A stretch of 64,000 bases of DNA from Acanthopleura granulata (Eukaryota; Mollusca; Polyplacophora; Chitonida; Chitonidae): positions 43,807,772 through 43,871,771 of the forward strand of contig JABBOT010000080.1 of assembly GCA_016165875.1 (NCBI GenBank), in the 5' to 3' direction. Each line of letters opens with the position of its first letter. Position 1 is the stretch's first letter. Position numbers and translations under genes: made by a program. A model generated the notes under the pieces. That model saw nothing but the letters and a program-made list of their open reading frames with translations. It did no database searches and had not been told where the DNA came from. Below are positions 11,701 through 23,700 of the stretch, one piece after another.

Positions 11701-14700
11701 GCTGTCAAGGGGAGGTAAGTGAACACATTCGCATGTCGCTCATAGCATGCTGAAACAAACATTAACTAAAAAAGTAAACATCAACTGAAACAAGCAAACA
11801 TGAATTGAAACGAGTTATAAATAGTTATAGGCTGTGGTGAAACTCAAGTTGAACATTGATTTCCCTGCTGGTACTGATTTATATTTCAAGCCATGGAGTA
11901 GGCATTTGATGAGACCTTATGTTGACATCTGATTTGTTTGAGTCTACTCAAGTACGTGGGCAGTGATATTGTTAGTATGAAAAAGGTAGATTTTGTGATG
12001 AATCAGTGTTTTGAAAGCTGTACTGTTGTTTAAATCAATGCTTTTGATGATGATTTTCGTCTACCAAAGGCCTCCGGTACAAGATGGACTGTAACGTCAT
12101 TGTGTCCTACATGTATTCTGGACATGTCTGTTGAATTGAATTCTCTTGCTGACTTATGTCCTTGATTGTCTGTCCTACTAGGTCCTGGATGTGGACTCCA
12201 AGATGGACGGTCGTATTCGTGTGAGTGTGACTATCCTACAGGAGCCCAACTTCCAGCAGATCTGTAATAGAGAACAGGTGAGTCCTTGTCACAGGGTTGG
12301 ACAGTCCAATCAGGTGAGATCCACGTGAGTGTGACCACCCCACAGGAGCCCAACTTGCAGCAGATCTGTAATAGAGAACAGGTGAGTCCTTGTCACAGGG
12401 CTGGACAGTCCAATCAGGTGAGATCCACGTGAGTGTGACCACCCTACAGGAGCCCAACTTGCAGCAGATCTGTAATAGAGAACAGATGAGTCCTTGTCAC
12501 AGGGCTGGACAGTCCAATCAGGTGAGATCTGTGTGAGTGTGACCACCCTACAGGAGCCCAACTTGCAGCAGATCTGTAATAGAGAACAGGTGAGTCCTTG
12601 TCACAGGGCTGGACAGTCCAATCAGGTGAGATCCACGTGAGTGTGACCACCCTACAGGAGCCCAACTTGCAGCAGATCTTTTCTACAGAACAGGTGAGTC
12701 CTTGTCACAGGGCTGGACAGTCCAATCAGGTGAGATCCACGTGAGTGTGACCACCCTACAGGAGCCTAACTCGCAGCAGATCTGTAATAGAGGACAGGTG
12801 AGTCCTTGTCGCAGGGCTGAACAGTCAAAACAGGTAAGATCCGCATGAGTGTGACCATCCTACAGGAGCCCAACTTGCAGCAGATCTGTAATAGAGGACA
12901 GGTGAGCTGTTGTCACAGGACTGAACAGTCCTCATAGCCAGAAAGCATCTGGATTATAATATAATATATTCTATATACAGTTCATTAGGTCTCAAACTTA
13001 AGTAAAGTGGTTACTATGGCATCCTTTGTGTTGACAGTTGTTATCCAACCAGTACCTGCCTGGCTTCCACCTGGCTCAGCGTATAGGCATCAGCTCTCAC
13101 CTGCTGTCCCGTATCACAGGGAGCATCTTCATGGCACGTGGCAGTCAAGATACGCACAAGGAGCAAGATCAGAAGGTCAACATTGGCCTCAATCTCAAGT
13201 TCAACAAGAGGAATGAAGAAGTACCAGGCTTCACTAAGAAAGTGGAAAACCAGTGGCAGTACTCAAACAAGGCCAGGGATGCTGTCTCACAGTATTTCAA
13301 AAGGTGACCCAAGGCTTAGTTTGTTCATTGACTTTATGTTTACTTAGTTACCAGTCAAGTGAGGGTAAATACACTCATTTTGATTTGGGTTCCTTTGAAA
13401 CTCCTTACCAAGAATTATGGAAAGTTCTTTTTTGTCCTGGTCATAATCCTACTTTCTAGACTAGCCTGTTAAGGATTGCGTAATTAGCAGTTAAGGTTTG
13501 GCTCATAACACCTGGATTTGAACTCAGTGAAGTTCGCATTCATCAGTTTTTCATGAGGTTAGAAGATGACATTGCTGTGCATGTATCCCTCAGGTTTCCT
13601 CAACTGTTTGACTTCATCAGTCGCCAGGAGAGAGGTGGGCCTGATTTCTACTTTGAAGAGGACATCTTCCCCGCTGGCAGGTAAAAGTACATCCTACTAC
13701 TTATACAGTCAGCTTGACTCCAAGGTTTTGTCCAGTGGTTTTGGTCTCAGTTATGCTCTAGCAGAGTAAAACCACATGTCTGATTTAAAAACATGAGAGA
13801 AAACACAAAAATGAAATACATGAACATGTCAGTTTACTAAAGACAAAGGTAGGTCAACAAGAAACAATCAATTCCTCAGTAATCAGAGAACTTTGTTATT
13901 TTGGTAAGAAAATTGTACAGAAATTTAATATTGGCTAATTATGAAATACATAATTGGTTAACCTCTCACAAATGACATTGGTGTTACAAGTAGTTCTGCA
14001 TACACGTCAGGTAGTGAGACCAAAGGTTATGCAGTCTCTGGTCAGAGCCCTGTTTCGTAAAGTGATATTAGGTTTTAACCTAAAATTTTTATTCAAATCA
14101 AATTGTAAAAGACAGGCATCACATCAGTCAAATTTTGACCACTGATTGTATGCTGTGGTAGTGCAATTTTAGCCAAGTTTGAGCATCCAGCATGAAATAT
14201 CTTGTTTTCTAGAAAAAGTAGGGTTATGGGTTCTAGCCCAGACACGCATTGTGAACCTGGCACCTGGTATATTTACTTCATCTTGGCTTATGCTTCCAGT
14301 AAAGACAATTTACAGAAAGTGTCTGAGTTCCTGAAAACCCTACCATGTTACGATGTGAAGCCGATGAAAGCTGGTGCTGAGATTGTGGATGAGCTCATGA
14401 TCAAAGAGATCGAAAAAGAAGTAGACAGGATAAAGGTAGGTTCTCTCGATTCAAATCAGTCTGTACCAGTTAGATGCGAGCAGCATTTAGTCTAATTTTC
14501 ACAGTTTTGTCACTGCCTTATTTGTGCTCACTGAATTTCTTCTCACGGATGTAATGCAATGTCCTATAATAAACATGTTTCTATGATCTTCAGGCTGTGA
14601 ACAAAAAGAAACGAAAGTCTGTGAAGATGCAGGTGAAACCACATCTCCTATTCAGGGTAAGTTAGATAGAAAGCTTTCTCTTTTTCGTCAGCAGGTGATG

Positions 14701-17700
14701 TGTTCTTGTTGCATATTAAAATTTATGACTAGAAACACAAATGATGCCTATTCCCACTAACCTGATGTTCATATGCTGTGCAAGAAAGGATTTACCAGGC
14801 ACTGGTGTGCTCTATACTTTTTTGTAGTTTCCTTCTGTTGCTCCATTTTAGGCAGGTATATGTCAGAACTGAAGCCAAATGGAGGTGGCTATAATTGCAT
14901 GCGACCATTTGATAGGCCAAAACTGTATGATTAAGAGAGCGCCCAAAACCACAGGGATGACGAATTTTCAGCTGACCATCTGATTTTACTAATGAGATTT
15001 AGCGAGTAGAAGACATTTCCATTGATTTTGGTGGAAAAGAATCTCTTCCCTGAAAATAAGAGAGTGGGCAAGAGTGCATGAGTACGAAATGTGGCTTTGA
15101 AACCAGTGTTATAGACGCTGTAAAATTGGGCTGTTATCATTGCCTTGTCTGTAAAGAAATTTTATAGGGACAGGGGATTGTGGTTCTAGCAGATTATGCT
15201 TGGTTTCAATTTACCTCGTTACTGTATCATTCAGATAAATGAATGGCTGGTTAGTATTGTGTTACATGTAATTGTTAATCAGATTGAGACCTAGGACACA
15301 GTAGGACTTGCTTTGAGGCCCTGTTCTCCACTCTGAGATGCTGGTATATGTATTACAGCCAATCTTCCTTCACGGTGGCGTCATCCCAGACCCTGGTGTC
15401 ACATTCATGCTGTTTGATCGGGTGGTCAACATTCGGGAAGGGTTCTCTGTGCCGTTTGGGCTGCGGGGAACTGTCATTGGTATCCACCAAGCACAGAAAC
15501 AAGCAGACACAATGTATGAGGTTGTCTTTGACTCAGAGTTTCTGGGTGGAATAACACTCAGGTGAGTTGTAAAGGTGAATACAGGAAAGGCTTTCAGAGT
15601 GGCCTCCCATGTCATACTAAGCTACATGTACCTGTGGGATTTAGTTGCTTAAAATAAGAATTTTAAAAATTAAATCAATGCAAAACATGATTAAAACTGA
15701 AGGATTCATATCATACCATGTGTAGAGGATGTTTTTATCTGAACTTTGCTTTTGGAACTATGTGTATCTTATCAGACATCTCTCAGAACCTATGATTCCT
15801 TACATTCTACTTGCAGTAGAGGAGTACTGCATGGTAAGTTGATGTTAAATATCTTATGAATGGCTCTGCAAGGGTGTATCACAGTCATACTATGGGATAT
15901 ACATGCAGTTGATATGATCTCGGGATTCTTGTTGCAGGAGGATTTTTGAAGTACCGGTACTGTTAATGTGGAATGAAATAGTAAGCGTTCAATCAGTCAA
16001 AATGCCTAGGCCATGCTGGCTGACCTGGCTCTCTTAACAAACTGCTAGCCCTTTACTCAGTAAGGTGTGTTCAAATCCAGCTATTGCTGGACTTGCTCTC
16101 TTTGTCATTTCTCTCCATCAGTAAATCTGCTTACTGTGATGTAAGTGAAATGCCTGTAAGTAATGGTAGTGACTGTTCCTGCATCGTCTGCAGGTGTTCC
16201 CCTGGCCGAGGATACCGCTGTGCTTCCAACTCTGTCATCAACCTTTCCCATGGGGAGAGGAAGGAGAGGGCCAGGCAGGTGCCTCCTCAAGGCTCCGCTA
16301 CCTGGTCCTCATCGCGTGCAGACAACAGGGGAAGTAACTCTAGCCTGTCCTATGCAGCACCTTCTGGGAGCAGAGCTGAACAGACTGGAAACAGCTACAC
16401 CTCTCTGAAGAACGGCATAGCATCCAGGCATAGTGTGAGCATACAAGGACTTTGCAGTGGTGGATTGATAGATTCTTGGTTTGACGATCGTTTCATGTCA
16501 TATTCATGGGAGATGTTGCAGTGTTAAAAGCAGATACACGTAACAAACAAGGTAGACATGGCTTTGTTTGAGTGTTAGTTCATTCATTGATTCTTTTTTA
16601 CAGTGTAGTCTTAAAGATATTGATGTACAGAAATTCTAAAACATTTGAGAGCATTTTTCTGAACTGCTAAATCAGTAACAATTGATACAGAAAATACAAT
16701 AAGTTCAGATTCCTCTGCTCTGCCTATCCTTAACTTCTCTAATGTTTGTAGGGAAATCAAAACGGCAATAACAGCCAAGGAGATAATGACGACTTCACCT
16801 CCAGGCTGTCAGCGCAGTTTGGCTCAGCCCATGTCACACCTAGCCAATCAAGCCAGCAGTTCACAGCACAGACTCAAGTAAGATTTTGTTTGGATCAAAA
16901 CTTACCTCCTGTCAGACAGAAGCATGTGACTACAGTTACTGGTTGCAGTGGCTAACCTGTAAATTAGGTGGAATAATTATCGGTAGAATAGTGATCAGTA
17001 ATGTTTCTGTCTCTGAGAAAGGTGTTACCTGTATGATGGCTGATAGAGGACATGTGTTGTGAACATGGGATGCTCAGAGTACTAGTTTATCACAGGACAT
17101 TTTATTGTGAAGTCCAGGAATGAACAAGTAAAAAAAAAACTGTGGAGCTCAAGATTAAAGTCACTTGGCCTGTTTTGGATACTCCAGATATTCTCCTTTG
17201 TTGGGAAACTTCACAAAACTCCGTGCATAGAGCAACATGTTTGCTTGAAATCACAATTTTTTGTGTGCCTGCTCAAAAGTCGTGTGAGTCCTGACGGTTA
17301 GTGACAGCAGTGTAGTCTAGTAAGAACTAGATAAATGAAAGACGTTCATTTCTCATTTTAATTACAGTCCAGTAAAACGAAGGGGATTTCATCAGAATTT
17401 GCTGAAATGTGGAAAGAAATCCAGGCGTCCACAGAGGCCAAGTCTTCCCCTAAGAAGTCGGGAGTGTCCCTGTCACAGGCAGCTCGAGTTCTGGACGGCC
17501 AGTACCCAGAGAAACAACAACTCCATGGTGTGCCCCCACAGAGCATACCCAAAACAGAAAAGGATCTGGTGAACAGACAGTTTGCCAAGACTGAAAAGCA
17601 GCAGGGCGTTCCTCCCTCTAACCCGGCCTCAACTAGCCAGTCAGGTGCCATGACCAAAATTGACATCCAGTCATTGTTTGGCAAGGCGTCTACCTGTGCC

Positions 17701-20700
17701 ACTGACCAGAATGTGAGTGAGTTTGCTGCGATGATGAACTCTTTGCAAATCGCGGGAGCTGCTCAGGGTTTGTCTGATGGTTCTGCGGCGTATGTGAGGA
17801 GTGGCTCAGGGAATGGGACAGAGGTGAGCTCACGCGACCACAAAGCTACAAACACTGCGGGATGTGAGACGATTTTGTAGGCAGTTCTTCAATGGAAGAT
17901 GCCTTAGGACAATTGAGATAATTTAACTATTCATATTTGCTAAGGAATGGTTGAATTATGTCAGTGTGCTTCAACATTCGTTTTAATGAAAACATGCAGC
18001 TTCTTTCAAGAAATCTACATGGGAGCACTTAATTGTTCATACGTCCTGGGTGACGATTAAAAATTCACGACATTCATAGTACCTTTTTCACTTTGAAAAA
18101 TTCTCAACAAGTTAATAAGAAAGGGAGTACTCAAATTGCATGATTGTTCTGACAGTAAAACTGGACAGCTTCGTGAAAGTGGAAAATTCTTCAGTTTGAT
18201 ATCGTACACGAATTAGATAAGTGAATGAATTCTGTAATGTGACAAATTTTTGTTGTGAAAAGGTGGAGAATTTTTTTTTTTTTTTTTTTTCTTCTCAGCA
18301 GGCTGGTTCTAAGGAGGAGAAGCAGTCATTAGGTGTAGAGGGCACCTCAGGACGGAGGATGTCCCCTGTCTCACCAAATTCCCTTCCAGTATCCTCTGTA
18401 CACAACTATGGCAGACAACTCTCTGTTCAGGAGCTATTTGCAGGTAATGTGTGACAAGAATAAACAGTGTCAGTAGCACCTTAGAGACTAAGCTAAGAAT
18501 ATAACAATTCCTGCATTAGTCTTTAGGGTGCTACGGACACTGAATATTCTTGCTGTAAGATAGACTAATTATGGTTACCCTCCATTTCAGGTGAGGTGCT
18601 GTATCATTGGTTTCAAGTAGGGATGAATGTCTTTTATTTGAATCTTTTAGTTGTGAATAAATAATTCTCACCTTAACAGTAATTTAAATATGTGTAAACA
18701 GCGATGACTGAGCTGTCAGAGTATCGACCAATTAAGACACCTTAAATCAGCATTGTTCATACCCGGTACTTCCTTGCTCAGCTCTCAACGTGAGGGGATA
18801 CGCTGAGTACTGTTGTCCTGGTGTCGGTATTATGGTGGCACATTGTGTTGGTGTTGGGACTGGCCTGCTACAAGGAGACATTTGCCTTGACATGACCAAA
18901 ATAATGTCATAATGTTAAGCAAACAATATTTCTCATAAACGTAGATTATTTATTATTTTCTCTTCACTCATGCAGGTGCTAAGCAGTGTGCTAGCAATGC
19001 CCCTGCATCTCCTACATCTGCAGGGGCAGTCGAAGTGCACCCTCCAAAGCCTCAGGGCCAGCCAGCCCCTGAGCCTGCACTAACAGCCATTAGAGGACAC
19101 CATCCAGAGCCTCAGGGCCAGCCAATCCCAGACCCTGCATCAACAGACGTAATCCCAGATTCTTCCCCAAACTTCTGCAGTCCTCTGTCTGGAAATGCTC
19201 AACAACCAGCCCCTCAGCTACCTGTAGTCAACCCATTGTTAGGAATGCACCCCCCAGGGCTGCCCCCTACATCAATCCCTCCCCAAGCCCTGCTGCACCC
19301 GACCCTCCCTCCCCGGCCTATTAGACCTCACTCTGGGTCTCACCAGCGGGTCATCCGGTAAGTCAGTATCCAAGAGCACTTCAGGTTCAGTATCAAAATG
19401 TTTGATCCTTTCATGATATGTACATTTATTCACATTCCAGAAGAATTTTTAATCATTCAGTTTAAAGACCCTTTAGAGCTACATCTGGTACTAATCCCTT
19501 TTCTTATTTTGGCTGAATACGTCGTGTAAGTGAGCATAGTGTAAAATACGAGTCAAATAAATCAATATTTTGGCTACATATAATGTAGTGAAATATTTAA
19601 ATTGTAAGATTGGGCTTTGAAGACCTTATTGCTAATCATGGATGCATTTCCATTTTCTTTTTAATGGGAAATTTTCTTAACATTTATAAATTACTAGTGC
19701 AATGTCTTGCACTAGTAATGATGTACAAAAAAAAATAGCTTTTTGTTCATTAAGTACTTCATTTGGGGTAAAATAAAGTTGTTTTTGATGTGGTTGACCC
19801 CTGAAACATGCCAAGATATTAGGCCCACGTCAGTGAGGGGCATACGAGTGCTGTAAAGTGAAATTTCCTTCTCATTGTGAATTTCCTACAGAATGACAAA
19901 AGACATGAATATAAGGCTGTGCGATAACCTGCAAATGTGGCTGTAAAGCGTGATTTTTCCTTTCTTGAATTTCACTCTGGAGATGAGTGCTCCCCTGATC
20001 ATTGAGTGACAATTCATTGTTGTGATTGCAGAAACCCTGTAATGGAGCTCCTGGAATTGTGCAATTCCTTGGGGCTGGGACCTCCCAAGTATGACTACAC
20101 CTCCTCACAAAAGGTCTGTAAGATGTCTGGTGTTTTGTTGATGGCAACAGTTGTAGTTGGAGAAAATGACATTTTCCTGTGTGTGATTTAACTCCAAAAT
20201 TTTAAATACATAGTTTAAGATGATGAGGAACTTGGATAAGTAAATCTGCCTAGTTCAGATTCACAGGTATGTAACTCAAGCTGTAATAAAAATATGTCTA
20301 TACATTTGGGTGTGATATTAGGCCACCATACATGCAATGTTTTAATATAGTTGAGGAAAAAGCAACATGAATTTTAAACAGTTCAGAATCAAAAAAAGAT
20401 CTGTGTTGCATTTAATAAAAATACTCTCGCGGCCATTTAAAGTCGCCAATGGCTTGCTTCTGTTTTGTTTTCACAGGGACAGATTGCGTCATATGTGACT
20501 TTGTCAACAGGTCAGAAGTTCCATGGGTCTGTGTGCAGCACAAGGGAGGCAGCTGCAGAGAGTGCAGCTAGTATGACCCTCAGACAGCTGGTGAGCAAAA
20601 CTACTGTCATGTCATTCCTCTTACCTTTATTATTTTGTGCTTCTGTGAAGGCAAAAGATAGGCGTTTGGGGGTGTGTTTATGTCTGTTCATCGGTCATGC

Positions 20701-23700
20701 TTTGATTTCTGTACAAAACTGTAGTCTGAGCTTGTTAAAGAAAGATTTATTTTGTGGCCGAACAAGTTTAAAAACCAGCTTGATTGATGCATACATGTAT
20801 GTTTTGCCAGTTTAGTGTATCTTACAAATTTGGTTCTCTTTTTTTTGAGATATGAGTTATTGTTTAAGCCTGTAATGTAATTCTGCCTACCTGTAATTAT
20901 CCCACATTTTGCACCTGGAAAAAATGTCCCTGGCAAATCTTACAAAGCTACTGCTAGAGCTGGAGACAAGTCTGTGACTTCTTCACTTAAGAGTTAATCA
21001 GCTGGGGAGAGAACATCACGTAAAGTAATGATCCAGAGGAGACCCGGTCAATTAATAGTGTTGTGTAATACTGAGAAAAGTAGCTTTGAGTATAGAGGTG
21101 CGGTATTTACTGACAAGATGAAGTACTGTTCTAGGAGAAGATGTCTTTCAACATGATGATGATGAGCATACCTCAACCCCCAGGCCTACAAGCACCCAGG
21201 TGGCGGCCCAATCTGCCCTTCTCTCCCAACTCAGCATTTAGTCCTGTCCAGCCAAGATTTGGTGAGTCAGTGCCACAGCTTTGTTCAGTTATATTGAGGT
21301 TTTTATAGGAAAATTAGGCAAAGATCTGTAGGTAATTGTATTAGGAATCTAAGTTTCAAAGCATTGTATACTTTAAGTTTAAATTGTGCCAAATTTTACC
21401 ACACTGAATCGTAAACACAATGTTTGTGGAGAGTCCAGAAAGGTGAGTGCAGTTCTGGTTTCACTTTCCTCACCATTGTAAAACACAGGTTTTAGAAGCT
21501 TTATTGACTTTTCTCGTTTTCATGCTAACCAGGAAATAAGCTACTCTCAGTGAAAGCCAATGTTTCATGTCGCCGATGTGAAAAATCCCTGTCCTTTGTA
21601 TTGTCATTGGGATTTTGATACTACATCATTATATCATGGAAAGATTAACAAATTCTTTACGTGAAAAGGGAGTTGGTGCAGCAGGAATATCAACAAATTT
21701 AAAAGTGTATACTAAAACTATCAGGTTATTGCTTGACAAACAGGCCTATTGATTTTCTTACATAACAGAAGAAAAGGTTGAAGTTTTCCACTTCCTGACA
21801 TTGCTCAAAGTCAATAGCTGCATTCAGTCAGAGAAACATTCAAGAGGACTTTGAAAACAGTGATTAATACCCCACACGAACTCCTTTGCTGAACTGAATT
21901 GAACTTGTTGTGCTTGAAATGCTGTGAAGATTTGTAGTAAGCCTACTTTGAACTGATCGGTTCTTTGTAACATTGTTGCACTCACACGCTTACTATCTGC
22001 AGACACTGCTGGAAACTGTTTCTCAAGTGTCTTTACTTTGCAATGTGACAAGGTTATTTACAAGGAACTAACCTCTTCTGTAACAGTGCTTTCTCATTGC
22101 ACAGCTTAAATATCAGTGGTTGGCATAATGTCTTATCAACAGCCTATTTTTGGATTGAAAAATTGAAAAAAAACCAAAAATGCACGATTTGTAAACAAGC
22201 ATGTTGCAAACAACAGCAACTTTAGTGTTGGAGAAATATCGTAAAAGACGTGAAAACTTTTCTCATCATTTTTCATTAACTGGTATCTGTGCGCATTGTT
22301 TTGCCTAACGCTCATCTGTGGCCCACAGTTGCCACCATATTTGTACATTTCTCATTGTGGTAACTGCCTGATCTCACAGAGTGTTACTTCTTTCTCTGTC
22401 ATTTTTCTCTGTATATGTTGTTTCACATAGACCCCATGGAGACACCTTCAGATTGTGCATCAGATGCATTTAGTCTGACATTGCTACCATTCTTTATGAC
22501 CCACCATTTTCACATTACACATCTTTATAGACCTCATCAAAACCCCTGAGTTTTTTTTTTTCATTGAATGTAGGTTGTTAAATTTTGTATTAAGTAAAGT
22601 GGAGGTACTTATCATAAATCTGTTACAACATATCACATGTTCTCATGTATGGATGTGAACTGAGGTGTAGGAGGTATGGCTAGAGTGTATCCTGCTGACC
22701 TCTGGCTTTTGTTTTAGGTGTTCCATTCCTTCCCCCGAGACAAGCCCAATTCACTCACCCTCCACCCAGCTTCTTCCCTCCCCAGTACCTTCCAAAAGTG
22801 CAGGCTGGAGCAGCTCAAGATGCTGGTTATCACCATGGTTACCCACATCAAGCAAAGCCAACAGAGCATGTGACCTCATCTGGTCAGGAGAAAATGAATG
22901 TCACGGCAAGGCCGCAGAAGGAAGGAGACAGAGGGATGGCCAGTCACCCGTTCATACCTCTACAGGTGAGGCAGACGCAGGGGCTCAGACACGCTCATCT
23001 CCTGTCTTTCTCACTGTTTTTCTTTGAGATAATGCATGCTTTTCATTCATGAGTCTGAGTCTGATATAGATGATGTGATTTTCATCTCTTAAGTTTTATT
23101 GTCACCTAAAGGTAAATGTAAAAAGCTGTAAATCTGTATAGTCATGTAAATATAGATCCTCACAGTGATCCCTGAGGAAAGTGTTGTGTGTGGGTACAAA
23201 CAGTATTTAACAAAGAAAGCATTTCTTTTATTCGTTTCCAGGTAATTTTTGGATGAAAATCTCTTCCAGGCTACATATCTTCTAAAATGACTGCTCATGT
23301 TATTGTAGATTGACATTTCTGTAACTTTGCCTAACAAAAATCAGAAAATCATTAAGGCAAATCTTTATTTGTTGCAGGTTATACAAAAACAGAAGTCCCC
23401 TCAAAAGCCCACGAGGTCCTCACAGGACAAGGCAGATAATCTTGCAGATCCTGCCTCATCAGAAGGGACAGGGCCCAAACACTCGCTTCCACCTGCTGAG
23501 GCTCCATCAACGCAGACGGCATCCAACTCAGCACAGGCGATTCCTCATGTGCAACGAACAAGTGTTGATGCCTCACATACAGTGCCTGCTATGTCACAAG
23601 CTGCGTCAGCGAGTAAAAATACTTCTGCTGTTCACATTGAGAAGAAAACACCTGCAAAGGCTGACGCCACTAGTAAACCACAGCCCAAACGGACAAAATC

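Noticed and set aside
12236..12665. Overlapping minus-strand open frames (73-83 codons) with repeating 'GSCRVVTLTWISPDWTVQP' text
   Set aside because: They are antisense readings of the 104-bp array at XRN1 exon 19; the repetition of the DNA unit explains them.
16084..16527. 147-codon plus-strand frame
   Set aside because: It runs from a SINE-like intron segment through XRN1 exon 25 and into the next intron; only 16194-16434 is coding.
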